Below are positions 34,801 through 49,800 of a stretch of 64,000 nucleotides of DNA, one piece after another. Every line of letters begins with the position of its first letter. The stretch's first letter is position 1. The stretch is from Morella rubra (Eukaryota > Streptophyta > Magnoliopsida > Fagales > Myricaceae), in the NCBI GenBank assembly GCA_003952965.2, contig CM025855.1:2083252-2147251 (forward strand). Reading direction: 5' to 3'. Position numbers and translations under genes: made by a program. The notes under the pieces were generated by a model, which saw only the letters and a program-made list of their open reading frames with translations, made no database searches and was not told where the DNA came from.

Positions 34801-37800
34801 ATGTACTCAGTATAGATCTTTTGTGTTGTTTTTTTCACTAAAAGATCAATGTGTTCAGATTACAATAGAAAGGTTCACTAAGAAAAGTTACTACATGAAG
34901 ATGCAGTTTCCATTCCAGGAATGGACCTAAGTCCTTTCAGCTTCAAGCTTCATTGGTGTTACGAAGTCATAATTTTAGAAGAAGAAAAAAGAGAAAGTTT
35001 ACTTGAAAAATAGGAACCTTAAAAACACCAGGTAATGTGTTGGTAATTCATATTTAGTTCTCTATGGGATAGCTTGGATGTGCTTTGTTCTCTCAAGCAC
35101 TCTATATGCCAAATTCAGAATCAAAAGTAGATGATATGTGCTAATTATCCAAAACCTTGCATCTGAGACAGGTCTTGCTCTATTTCTGCCTTCCTATAAT
35201 TGAGCATATCCAGTGCATTCTCCAGAATTCCAATACGCATACCAATTTTGTGTATTTCATCCTCAAGTTCCTGCATAGAGAAGCAGCCAGCTCCCGGAAC
35301 TAAATAACAACACTAAATAACACTTTTGAGCAGCACTACTGCAATCATAAAGCTCGCATTAAGTCACTGTACCTTCTCAATAGTTATCATTGGCACCATA
35401 AAGTTTTCTACTTGTTGTAGGGAGGATGAATCGGGACGGAGCATGATCTTTCCATCTGAAGACGGAGACTGAATCTCATCAAACTTCATTTTTGGGGCTT
35501 CCACAAGGTACACCTGTACATAGAGGTCTACAATCATCAATATCAAATTCATGAAGAAATAACAGTCACCTGCAAAGTTGTGTGGTGACCTGAACACTCA
35601 GATGTAGCTCTGGGTGAGAAGAGTGAGAAGCTTCAAAGCAAAAACTCCCTTCTTTTTTAGGGAGAGGAAGAGCAGAAACAGTGCAGCGCCCATGTTTGAA
35701 AGTGTACTGGATAGAATCGTCTGTATTGAATGACTCTGACTTTACAGTGAGAGTGTGAAATTTCCCATACTTCTTTTCGTCATGGATGGTCTCGTCAACA
35801 TTGCCCTCAGAGTTGACAATTTCAAACACAATATTTTCCAGTTCACTACCAGCAGGACAAAACTCAGGTACCTAAAATCGTATGCCTTATCAACTTTTAT
35901 GTGGGCAAGATACAATTGGAAAAAAGGACAGAAGCAAGGCATCACTAACGTTTGGCGAAATCCTCATCTCCCTTTTTTCTGTTTGATACTCTTGCTTGAA
36001 AACAACTTCATGGCCACACAAAACAGAAAGCGAAACTGCAGGGCAAGGCAGATGGATGGTTTTAAATCATATTTTGCTAATAAATGGTGAACTTACATCA
36101 TTGACCTCCTTCAGAATATACTTTGTATGTATCGGTATCAATCCCAGAGTATGATTTGACCTGCTGTGAAATTTATACTACAAACCATGTATTTTGTGTG
36201 GTTGCAAAAAAAAGATTACAACTGTAACAGATTCTTTTGAAATTGGAAGAGACTAATGAGCATGTAAAAAGTACAAAACTTAAATCTCATATGTACTACA
36301 GAAAAACTAAACATTGACTGGAATATACGAGCTTTTTGTCAAATATGGAGATGCAGGTATAGGTATCGAATTACAAACCAAAAAATATTAGTTTAAATGC
36401 AGTCAAATTATTAGCAGGATGTTTTAGACATCTACAAGTTAATTTTTTAGCTATTTAGAGTCACAAGTGCAGGTTAATTTAGCAGATAGTAGGGTTTAAG
36501 TCAACAGTTTCATTGTGTTTAGCAAGAGAAGGAAAATTCCCCCTCACAAACCACCAGGTAAACAACAACAAATAGAAACGAGTGAGAGAGACATAGACAC
36601 AAAGAAGAGCAATGCATTCTACATGAAGTATCAGGTACCACACAAATTAGATGAAGCCTCCAGTTTTATACTTAGTGTCCAACTCCAATCTAGATAGCCA
36701 GTCCCAAGGCTAAAGTAATGATGCAACCATCACAAAGGAGTCTAATTGATGCCTTTGTTTAAACAGCCAAGTTCAGGGCGACTTCTAACAGTGGACAACC
36801 TTCAGAAGACAAGAATAGTTATTTCCTATGGGGCATTGGTGTTGCTTGAGCAAATTTTGTTCTGAGAATGAATTACATTCTTTTTCATCTTAACATAGCC
36901 ACAGGACTTTTGTCCTTGGTGCTAGTTTGTTTGGGGCTATGCCTAGGACATTGGTTGGACTATTGGCATGCTGAAAGGGACATTTTAGGAAGCAATGTAG
37001 TGAAGAGATTGTGAAAATTGTCCCCTTGTGCAGTTTGTGGAGCCTTTGGATAGAACAATTCCAGACTATCAAGGGCTGCATTACCATTAATGAAGATTAA
37101 GTTTCTTTTATCATTATATTGCTACTGCTAACATTTATATTTGAAAACTGTTGAGAGTTCCTTAGACTCAAAATTGTAGGCATCAACACTTTTTCCTCTC
37201 CCATGTTGGCTGTTTCCTATTGTACACCACCAATGCCACCCTAGGCTCCTTTCCTTGCGTGTGGTTCTGCTGAGTCTTTTCCTTGGCGTCAGATTTGGAG
37301 GACCTTTGTTCCCTCGAGAGTCTCTTTCTTTGTGTGGGACGCTGCTCATGGGAAAGTATTGACTATCGACAATTTAAGAAGGAGGGGTTTATGCTTGATC
37401 GATTGGTGTTATCTTTGTAGGTGTGATGGGAAATCAGTGGATCATGTTCTCCTTCATTGTTCGGTTGCTAAAGGTTGTGGTCGTATGTGTTTTGTATTCT
37501 GAATTTCTCCTGGGTCATGCCTAAGAGGGTGGTTAATGTGTTGATGTGTTAGAAGAGGAAGTTTGATGACCCACTAGCATTGGCAGTTTGGAAGATAATT
37601 CTTTCTTACATTTGGTGGTGTTTTGGAGAGAGAGAAATGGTAGATGTTTTGAAGATTTGGCTTTGTCGTTGGAGTGTTTGAGGGGGAAGTTTTTACAGTG
37701 TCCTTTTTTATGGGCAAATGCGGTGTTGGATTTTCCTTTTTCGGATTATCCGGATTTTCTTAGCTTCTTAGCTTGTATGGTCTAGGTGTACTCAGTATTG

Positions 37801-40800
37801 TCCTTTGTACTGTTAACACATCTTTTTATTCCCTACTCATTTTTTGGTGTCAAGTCCGATAGAGTCTCCACATATGTTTTCTTTACTTTGACTTGCAGGC
37901 AAGTGTATTAAAGCCTAGTAATATGTTTCACTTGTGATCCAAATGAAATTGAACAAACATTTATAAAGTTTTGAGCATCTTTTAATACACATTTTGGTTT
38001 TGAACCTGTACCTTTCCTTGTTTCTCAGTTTCACAATCTTCTTCTTTATCCCAAAACACTTTCACAAGATTAGTGCAATGAAAAAGGAAGCTTCCAAAGA
38101 AAGGTTCATACTTTTACTTCCATATCCTGCTGTTACTTTGAGGAGGCCACCAAGGTCCATGCATCCATTATAGTCAACCTGCGTATAGAAATTCAGCGGT
38201 TACAGATATAAAATTGGGAAAGAACACTAAACTTTCAACTTATTCAGAGTTATTTCAAACTAATTAGCTACTATGCTCAGGGTGTCAAATAACATGCCAA
38301 AGAACTAAAACGAAACTGACCTTACGCTTTAAACCTATTCGATCTTGTAGATGTAATCCTTCCATCTCCAATTGAACTTCCAAGCCTTGTGAGATATGAT
38401 TACCGTATGCATCAAACATCTAGAGGAAAATACATTGACTGAAGATACTAGCGAGCAAAACCAAAATTTGAAAACACTGCAACATACAAGTTGTCATTGT
38501 CTAACAAACAAGCTCATGCTCTACGTTTAGAAGGTGGAATAATAAAGCTTGTACTCTGCTCTATGCAGTGAATTTCTACTTGCACAAAAGGAAAAAAAAA
38601 ATGCTATCAGTTTATGTGATTAATGCCTGCTATCAGGCTAACTCCTTCTCCAGATAACAGTATTTATGCAGCTGATCCTATTTATTCAGAGTCAAGGCGT
38701 TGCTAAGTTGAGTAAGCTAGCATAGATATCCAAGATTGTTTATGCCATCCACTAGAATAATATCTGCTGGCAGAAAAGATAGCTCAGAAACTTGTAACCA
38801 ATTCACCATGTCCCAGATAGGTCCCATGTACTGCAGGTTAAAAGAAATTGCAGCATGCTTAAACAAATACAGAACTAGGAAACTTAGGTAAAACGTTTAA
38901 AGATCTGGATGTAATAAATATGCAGATCCTACCTTCTTGAGTGTCATAGGACCCATGTAAGCTTATTCTGGTTAAAAAGACCAAACTAAATTGAGAAAAC
39001 ATCTGCAATGTCCAGGAACTAGAATCTTTCTATTACAAATTATTTATCCAAATAAATTAACTTATCTTCCTTCGTTTCAAGTACTATTAACCAAAATAAA
39101 CCAAACAAGCTTTAACTAGCCATCATATTTTGTTGCATATTCTAGCTCACGTTAGTTCTAGCTCACTTCGCAAAACCTTTTTACAACACGGAGTCATTAG
39201 TCAAGGCCATTTAGATGGTGCCATGAAGTTGCAAAAATGCCCCAAATATGGTCACTTCTAAAATCCAATGGAAAACGAGAAGTATACATGTGTGGTCAAA
39301 GTCAGACATATATAAGCTCCGTAGAAAAGTTGATAGAGACAAAGGATACTGGATTCTGAAAATTTTATGGAAAACAATTGAATTTCCGCAAAACAAAACA
39401 TTCAGAACATTGAAGGAGGGGATGGCAATGTCTAAAGCTAGACATATATGTATGTAATTCTATAGAGAACTATATATACATGCGTGTGGATGTTAGACTA
39501 TCAAGCATGAGAACTCACTAGAGTTTTAATCTTCATGTCTAATAATATATTCAAAATTGAAAATTTTCCCGGTTAAAGTTAAAATTAGTGGCTTTTTCAT
39601 TTTTATTGGAGAAGATTAATGCGCATTACTTTTTATTAGTCATCGCCACAAGGGAGCAGCCATCCATGCAGCCTATTTCCTTCTTCTGTTCTCTTTTTTT
39701 CTTTTGGTTGGTAAGTACCACTACTGTTAGCCTTGTACAAGATAAAAGAGATGGAAATTTGTACTGCCGTTTTAATTTAAACCTTTCAAGAATTCCCATT
39801 CGAGTACATAGCTGAATAGTGCAAAAAACATCACAGAAACATGCCAGTCAATTGGAGAATGAAAATCCTAGAAGTTCCTCCATATACCTCAAATATGAGC
39901 TCCTTAACCATGCAGCCTGGAATCAGTTGGTTTTCCCATATTGGTGGCAATGCCTTAACAAGCTGTACAGATCCAGGAGTAACTGACACAAACAGAAACA
40001 AGAAAATATGAATGAATTTTGGGGTGGTCAAAATTTTGCTTTATGGGAGTCGGTGAAAAAATGAAGAGAGATAATTTGAATGAATTTTTATGTTTATTGT
40101 AATGGAAAGAGATGATTTGATGGGGAGAGAGATTATTTTGTAGTTATTTTAATATGCCAAAATTTTGGAGTGGGACACAAAATTTAAGAATGAGTGACAT
40201 GTCAAAAGAAAGAAGTTTAAGTCTCCTACTGATGGCCTCTAATGGGTCTATCTTTGAAATGGACAAGTATTACCTTGACATGGAATTGAGAGCGAGAAAA
40301 ACTTATCCTGTGAACATATCACCAGAGTCGCTTCATAACTTGGCTGGATCTTGTCTAAGTTATTACTTTCAACCAGCACATCCTGCAAAAGTTACAAAAC
40401 CATCAAGATGCTAATTCAAAAATCTCTACATTTAAAGGAATGTTTACTTCAATGGCATGATGATATTCACAAGAGCTGCACCTCAATCTTTAGAGTAAAT
40501 TTATCTGGGGAGAGTCTAGTCTTCATTTTCTCTATATGGACATAGGCACCCTCAGTAACAAGAAGCTTGATGATCAATTCCGGAGTTGAGGTAAATGGAA
40601 TTCGATTGTCATAGATGTCAAAGCATGCAAGATGGAACGGTCGGAAACAAGAACCAACCCTATCCAACAAGGCCATTTGATGAGAACAGGAAATAATTGA
40701 TTATACGTGTAGATAAAGCTAAAGCTCCTGAGAAAACAATTAAAGATGTCCACACAACAGATGCACAAGGTCAAAGTACTGCTTTCCCACCTACATAGGG

Positions 40801-43800
40801 AATTATTCAGCATACAATTCATGCTATTAATGCTTATATCCCACCAACCTACATATGTGCCATACCTGACGCTATAGGGCAGCTTCTGTTCATCAGTCAA
40901 AAGATCCCACTTTCCCATCTTAGGAGATCCCTTAACTTCCACTCTTTTGGCACAATCTTTACAAGTTGAATCACTCTGATAAACAAGAATCCCTTGCATT
41001 AGAGTACATAACTAGACTAAGGTTCGAACAATATAATATCAAACATGGAGAAGACATGAGAAGAGGTCCCAGGTATTACATACAAGAGAGAATAAAAACT
41101 TATAAACACCAGCTTTTTGAAATAAGTCTGGAAAGTTGCACCCCAGTGGAAAGATATACAACCCATGAAATCCTTTACACGACGAAGGTGTTACACGCCT
41201 TGAATAAATATGGCGAGCATCTTGAAGATCTTCAGCTTCTGTAAATTTAACTTCCATAGACATCTCTTTTTTTTGGTAAGTAACTTCCATAGACATCTCT
41301 AAGTTACTCTTGACAATATACCTCTGGTCCAAGTTTTCTGAAGTACCAGAAGAAATGAAATTGGCAGGCCGCAAAACTGCCACAATTTCAGCAGGAGGAG
41401 CTTGTCCAGCATGAATTGGACCATCAACAAGTAGTGCCTATAAAATATAGGAACTGTAAAAATTACATGAAAATGATTTAATTGCCAAGACAATGAGGAA
41501 ATAAGATGAAATGTTGAAATTCCAAAATACAATATTGTGAGAGCTTTGAATTTTGAGCCAATGAAGAAATACCCCCTCAATCTTCAGCTCTTGACATTGT
41601 TTTACACTGAGCAAATCAATTGCCGAATGAGATTGCTGTTGTTTATCAAGTATGTAACCCCACTCACTATTTTCAATTGCTATGCACTGGTAAGAATGGC
41701 TCAGGATTCAGCAAATTATTCAACTCTGTTAAAAGTTGGTAATATTTGAGCAAATATAATGATATAAATAATGGCAAACCTTTCCAGAATCAATCACACT
41801 AATAGGCAGGGATAACGAGCTACGAATGTCAAAACTGGGATCCCCAAAATTAACTGCAAGGACACAGCCATTGTCGTCCGGGACGCCAAGTGGCCTTTCA
41901 AATCCAAAGCAACAATAGATATTAAAAAATGATAAATTCATCCAAGCAATCGCTTACGTAAGCAGGTAAGGAATTTTTAGTGCATCAAATGCACAAATAA
42001 CATACCTGCACAAAATCCGAGTTTCCCCTATAGGAAAGGAACCAAAAAGAATGGTCAAGTTCATAAAATTCACCAAAAAAATATAAAATTTGACTAATAT
42101 TTCTGCCAGAGTCTAGATATCCTTAATGCACATTACTTGGAAATTTTATGGAGAACATAAGCATGCCAGCTATATGTTCTGTTTTACTTCAACCACTGAA
42201 GTACAAAGGTAGGGCCCCAAATAACAGTTCATATGTTTTCAAAGAAACTGCTTACCACCAGCATCCTCATGACATCCTTCAAGCAGGAAGTATTCCAATG
42301 TGGCATAGACATTGTTTTTATGACATCCAGCACACGCTCCCTTGAGAATTTTTATTTTCTGACCAGATTTCCATGTTTCTCCTTTCCTCTTCAAAACTCG
42401 ATGCAACCTGATGACTACAAGTGTAAACGGAATAACAGTAATTAAATAGCATTGGATAAAAAATGAAAGATTAGCAAACATAAGCAAGAATGCAGTCAAT
42501 ACAACTTCTATTTCCAATCTAGAGCTTTAACTGTCAAGAAGTGGGGCAATGATGTATATCAAACTCATAAGTAATAACTTTAACACCCACCCTTTCTGGC
42601 AGTCCCCCCACCAACACTGAACCAAAGGCAAGCCTTCTTACACTGTTAGAGCTGAAACTAAAACAAATACAGTACTAAAACTAATGTAAAGGGGGCTCCC
42701 AACCTTCAGAAACAAGATCCATTAGCCAAACCAAGGCTCTAACACTATGTGATAGCATCTCATCCAAAAGCTTAATCTGGCATGAAGTGGATCACCCTTG
42801 CATATCAAGCTCAGAATAATAACTTTTCATGCCTACCTTCAGATGAAATGCCAAGTGCCTTTTTGTTTGTTGGGCTGACAACAATAACGGGTTCATCCTC
42901 GCCACACTCAGTGTCTAGGTCATAATCATGCATCTGAAGAATCCAATCTTGATACTGTCTCTCCAGTTGCAAAGGAGTCAACATTTTATTGTCTCTAAAA
43001 ATTTGAACATCGACATCTGCAGGTTCAAAAGTATCTGACTGAGCACAAAATCTAGCAATCAACATCAACTAACTGCAAAGAGTACTTTATCATGATGGCC
43101 AGAAGATTACCACTTTCTTTTTCAAGAAGCTTACTCCCGAAGTTCTTTAGAGCAGTGGTAAAAGGACTATGGTGAGCTAGATCAGTCTGGATGAAACACA
43201 ATTGCTAATCATGGTTGGGAAAAGAAGAAGAAGAAAAACGAACAGGAAAAATTAAGGGGGTGTTTGTTTGCCAAAATTTTGGGGAATATTCCTGAAATTT
43301 TGGGAATCTTTACTTTATTGAGATTTATTGGGGTTTATGAAAAGTGAAGTGTGTATGTGTAAAAGTTAAAAATTTTGGAGTGTGTTTGTTTTGTTGGAAA
43401 TTTTGATGCCCCAAAATATTGGGGAAACAAACACCCCCTAAGTAAATAAAAAGTTCGCATTGCAGGTGCTTAATTTCCCTATTTGTTATCTTTGCTTAAT
43501 TATACTTTCATGCGCCTGCAAAAATCTGTTTTTTCTGCGTACTTATGAAAGCATACACGTTGGTGTCATGTACGTGGAAGTCTATGTGATTATTGTGCTT
43601 TTGTATCATCCATGTGCGGTATGTGTTATGTGATCAATCTATCTCAACACAGCATCTACGTAGCAACGTAAGTGCATAGCTGAAACATTAGAGAGATAAC
43701 ATTGTATTCATTTTTTATTTTTTTTTTAGAAAATACATTTTTTACCCACGAACACCACTTGTTTTGCACCCTAATCTACCACGTTTGAGAGAAAGCACCC

Positions 43801-46800
43801 ACAAATTACCCATCCCTAACACATTATACCCTCCATCTATTTTTTCCGTCAAATTGGACGGAAATTGACTTTTTTAAATGTATAATATCGATTGTGCCCT
43901 TAAAAAAGTTAAATAGTAAGTTACATTTAAGGTTATAATCATCATTTCGTTTAAAAAAAAAAGGTCAATTTTCGTCTAATTTGACCGAAAAAATAGACAA
44001 AGGTGCAATGTGTTAAAGATTGGTAATTTATGGGTGCAATATCTCAAATATGGTATTTATAGTGCAAAGTAGAAAACCTATGGTAGTTCGTGGGTAAAAA
44101 GTGTATTTTTCCCATTTTTTTTAATGGCAAAATCATAAAAGGAGAGGAGAACATAAAGGAAAGATGGTTATGAGAAGATTGTGATGCACTTAGCTAATCA
44201 CACTCCAAGGATTTGGAAAGCACCAAGAGCAAACCAATATCTGGAAAATTGACTTACTTGACACACTCTTAGATGTAAATGTAAGAGCATTCCTTACCTT
44301 AGAAGGTGTTGGATTGAAACCAGCATCCGTGTCTGCAACCACATCAATTCAAAAAGTATTTAATTCCACCAGTTTGTTGCTAGAGTAATTGAAATCAAAT
44401 CGAGGTTACTTCTAAGAAATGCAACCACTGCACCTATAAAGCATTTAACCCTCAAGTAACATCTCTTTAGTATGTGGGCTTTATCTCCCTTTTTGTGCCT
44501 GAATTCCATAAAAGGAAGCAATGCCTGTGAAGCAAAACGTTCAATTCGAGACTTGCCAATCAAATTGCACTTGAGGAGAAAGACACGAGCTATATATAGC
44601 TAGGAAAACAAAAAATGGAAAGCAAACGTCAAAAATATGAAATGTTATTTAAGTACCCAATGTCTGAAAGTTGTTTTCTAACAAGGTGTAATTTATGAAA
44701 AACTACTGCCACCAAAGACAGAGATGGAGACTAGAGAGAAGTCTCACAACTGGCCAAGCAGTCAAGACGATTATATTTCCTATTGGTCATTCAGCCAGAT
44801 TAGAATCATACCCATTTTCTTTAGGGAGTCAAAGTTCATTCTCATAGGTGGCATACTCAAAGAAAGGAAGCTGCAATCCACGGTATGGTTGCTCAAGGCA
44901 TGCAAAATGGGAACTTATTTCGGAATTCGGAAATGTAGAATGCCATTTAGAAGTCTTCTAAAAGGGGAGAACCATCTCGTGAGTAGTACCTGTAGAAATT
45001 ATGACATCGAACAAAACCTTCCTCAAGCATTTGGTTGCACCTTCTTTGATATCAGAAAACGGCTAAGGTGGATTGCACTTCCTTACTAATAAACTAAAAG
45101 TTCTGCTATCTTTACTTTTTGCTTAATCTTATCTCACCAAAGACACATAAAGTTATTTTCTGCCCGTGCTATAGAGAGAGAGGGATATGCTTTAAGAGGC
45201 TTGCTGCTTTTTCTCTTGTATGTGACTGAGGATTTGTTTACCTAGTTTTTTCGTAATGCAAACCTCCAAGGAGCTAACCCTTTTTCTTCTTCCATATTCA
45301 GATTCTTAGTTTTGAATGTAAAAAATTTATCAAAAAGAAAGTAGAAGACTCAACTACGTTGCAAGTGTATAAAATTTTCTCCTAGAAGTTGCACTCTAAA
45401 ATTGAAAAGGTCAAGAAAATCCAAAAATAAAGAAGGGATGCTGCTAACGCTAGTCATCCAATCATACAACAATCTCAACAATAAGGACTTTAAGCATAGA
45501 CAGTTGAAAGTCAATCTTATCCCTTTCTAACAAGATTACATACGATGGTTTGGTAAAGCATCTTAAATATTACAAGAAAAGTGTCTCAGGAAAGATCACT
45601 ACTAGAAATTGGACTAACTACAAGAGGCCACAAGAGTATTATCACTTGAATGACCCATTCCCCCTCCAACATTGACAGAGCCATGAGCTGGAGACGAAGA
45701 TGAAAGAAGACATAGGTATTGGAAATGCATAACCTAGAGTGTACTTTCTTCCATGGAGATTTCCTAGGCCACGTCTGTTTTAAATAAAAAAGAAAAAACA
45801 ATTAAAGATCTTTTTGTTTTATATCTTTCAAAAAGTAATGCGTGCCCCATACATATTCTTTTCCTTTCATTTAATGGGATTGTCTTTTGCTAGAAAATAT
45901 GTGTATTACCAGTTTTACTTGTATAGACTAACATTCTTTGAATGGCATTCTAATCCACAAGCATAAAGACTTTCACTACCATCAAGTAAACTTCATAAAA
46001 TGTTTGAATCTGCGGATCAATAGGGGCTCTTTTAAGATAAGATACTTAAATGAAAAAGGTCAAGACTAAGGGACTCCAATCCAAGTTCACTATTTGGAAG
46101 TACCCACAGAATGCAGAAATCAATACCCTTGAAGTCTGAAAAGGCTTTAAGTCTAAACCTATCTATACCAGTTGGCCAGTGCTAATCCTCTGACAGTAAT
46201 TAAAAAACCTAAGACCAAAAATTATCAGAATATCCAAATGCCTCAATTTAATTGGTTTTAGGGATCAAGTCACTCATTCAGCAGAACAAAAAATCATTTT
46301 TGTCTTGGCAGTTTACATACTGACGGATTAACTAAAATTTTATCTATTCAGGACAGTCTGAAGCCAAAATGAAGTTCATCTCACTTATGATTAAGAAGAG
46401 ATTGGTGGTATGAGAAGCCGCACTAGCTAGGGCTGAGGTTTGATGACTTTCAAGCTGGACTGTACACAACTTAGCTTACAACCACAATTGAGCGTCTGGT
46501 CTGCAACAGATTGACCCGGAATAATACTTACTGCTTGTAATCATGAGTGGAGATATCCCAAACCCAATAACTTAAACCTTAATTTTGAGAAATTATGAGT
46601 CAACTTAGAACAGAATTGTCAAATGTAATTGTGGCGTAGAAACAAATAGAAAGCACCACATTACTGCGGTTCAGAGCATGAGTAGCATGGGAGAGTGAAA
46701 TTTTTTAGAATGTATCATAGACCTCTATACAAGATATCTCTTCTGCCACATATGTGGTTCCCTATTCATCAAGCTTCAGGATACCAGAAATTTAATATTG

Positions 46801-49800
46801 TAGAGAATAGGAAGAAGATGGTTCCTGAGGTAATCAGATAAAGATTGTTAAGGATATTCTTGATGTATGGCAAGATTGGCAGCTTACCCAGCGAGCATCT
46901 GGAAGTAGACGACCAAGCCTTCTAATAGAAACACGACTGAAAGTTTCATAGTTTTCTATGATTTGACACCCTTCGGCTTTTAGTTTCTCCAAAATAATAT
47001 CAATTCTCTCTTTGCCCTGTAACATCAATTCTCAAAAATCTCACAATGATGAGAGAGATAGATTATGTATGCCTTTCTTATACCTTAATTACTGGAAAAT
47101 AGACACACTTCAGGCGTGCATTAGCTTCTCGAGATGCTCTTGAACCTGATATACTTCAAGTCTTAGAAACAATAATGGCAATTAAAGCCATAACTCTGTT
47201 GACAGCTGAAATATTTTACAAACAAAAATACGGAAGCAGATCTGCTAGATATTTGGAAAACTAGTTTAATAATAAAAGCTAGATATTTAAAAAGGAACAG
47301 ATAACAGATAAATTACCCGGACTTTTGGCTGCAGCATTGGCTTGCTTAAGGGAAAAATGAAGTTGTAAAACAAACTCAGGACCATTGCAGGAATGCAAGT
47401 TGGTTGTTGCAACTTCCCCACCTTCAATTTCAGCTAAATGAACACCGTTGACCTAAAAGGGCATGAAATTCCTTCTCATACTCACAAATTTTATAGCAAA
47501 TATCATGTGGCTCATTGCTAAGGCCATTAAAAAACTCATAGAAAGGAAAGGAATGGTAAGAAACATAGACCTAAGAGGGCACTTGAAGAATTAGTCAATG
47601 CTCAAATTTCTAGAAGTTCTCACTGCTATGAAATTCAAACAAAAATGTAATTATTTATCAACTGATTAAGTTTCATTAAGCTTACCTGAGCAGGCAAACC
47701 TAGAGATTAGTTATACATAGCCAATTTAAACAGGACAATTGATTTAATTTTCAGTTTATATTTTGTTATCAATTAACTAAGTTTGCACATGGCCATGTGC
47801 AACTAGTCTCCTGTGTAATCTGATATAAAAGTAACTATATCGAAAGTCAAGTTCTAAAAGACATTGACCCATTTGGACCACCCAAATGTAAAGCACCGGG
47901 AAGACATACATTTTCTCAAGGAAAACTTACAACTCTATTGAATATGGCAAGAAATATCAGTGTAATCCCAAACCTGAAACTCAATTGGTGTAATAGTCTT
48001 CGCCGAGTTGGACAGTTCATCACACTGCAAATCAGTGAAATAAGACGAGAAAATAAAATTCAGGTCCTGCAAAAGATTTTTTTTTTTAAAGAACTCTATG
48101 CAGTTAAAGATACAATAGCATACAAAAAAATGCATCTCTAGTACCGCAATAAATTATATCAGCCCCACAACAATGATTGGTTTATTCCAGAAACAAAATG
48201 GATGCTTCTCATGAGATGCCATGAACTCTAAGGCATTTACTGATGCTAAGAAACACATGCACCAAATAGATCTTGAACCAACCACCTCATCACAATATTC
48301 GCATGGAATGAGGTGCCATTTGAGCTAAAGCAAATTGGCATGATCTCATGACATTGTCTTGTCCCAAAAGCAAATCAGATTATTGATGGAAAGCATCACA
48401 ATCTATGAACCATTTCAATCCGTTAGCAGGCCAGATTAGTTGCAAACTATTAACAAAACCTATCCAAGCCAACAATGACAAAACAATTACTTTCATAATG
48501 GGGTCTTTTTGGTAGTTAACCATGAGAAATCACAAACATTTGTAAGTGTTGATAGTAATTATATTATAGGGATAAATACACTTTGCAGCTTGTAATAATG
48601 AAGGACTAGACACTTTGCACCTCAATTTATTATTTTTGTCACATTGCACCCACTAACTATTCAGACACTTTCCACCCTCCATTAAAACCTTTTGTCAATT
48701 TGAATGGAAAATGATTTTGTAACACACAAAATGACAATTTTATTCCCTTAATTTTCTTGACGGTGAACTTTTTAAGAGGGTGAAATTGTAACTGTAGATG
48801 CCAAAAAATAAATTTCAGTCAAATTGATGAAAAATTTAATAGAGGGTGCAAAGTGTCTGAAATCAATAGTTGGTGGGTGCAATGTGACAAAAATAATAGT
48901 TCAAGGTACAAAGTATATTTATCTCTATATTATATCACCATGAGAAAAATCTTTGTTGCAAACTGAAGCAACACAGTCCCAGCATGAGCAGAAAAACATA
49001 ACCTTATGTACATTACTTGTAATTTCCTCAAGAGTATAGTACTTGGTGATTTAGGGCTGTCAGAAGATTTAATATTGCCAATTGTAAAATATCTCTACCT
49101 AAGTTTCGATACAAAACTAGATGTCAACTGCAATTATGAATCTTTTTATTTGGAACAACCAAACCTGAATGTACGGAAAATAGATGTCTTTCAGCTTGCA
49201 TCGAAGTTGAAATATGTCCAAGCTATTTCTTTTTAGCTCGAAAATCTCAACCTGTCAAACAAAATTATAGTCATAAACTTGTATAATGTGATCATGGAAG
49301 CAATGGACAACAAATAATACTTTAGTTCATATGCCCAAGACACGTAAAAGACTACACATCCTTTCCCAATGGGCTCAACGGTTAGTCAGATAAGCAGCAG
49401 ATTTCAAAGGGAGTTTTTTGAAATAAAATTTCTTTTCCTAGTACTATAAGTGTATACAGTGAGCTCCATATTTACAGAAAACTCGAGAGTTTTAAAAAGG
49501 TGCTTGTTCAAGTGATTATTGACTGCACTTCATCATCCACGTTCTGCCTTCTAAACGTAATCAAGTTCAGTTACTAGTCAAGCAGGATAAGGCTTAGGCA
49601 GATTTGACTGGAGACAAAGTAAGCAAATTTTACCAGAGTCTAAATGACCCGACTGTAGTGATTTTGCTAACCACTAATAGATGCAAATACGAAGAAAACA
49701 TTCTCACGAGAATTGAATCGCAAAGGAAAGTAAGCCATGATAATCTGAATGGGGGAAATAGGAGACTAAAAACAAAGGGAATAAACAAATGACTGCATAC

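Noticed and set aside
39990..40190. Stretch resembling the Tourist-like element ('ccaaaattttggagtg')
   Set aside because: Only a short similarity is visible; no paired terminal repeats or TAA duplication.
44724..45089. 121-codon plus-strand frame in GMI1 intron 14
   Set aside because: No recognisable domain, antisense to the gene, and inside a well-supported intron. Probably chance.
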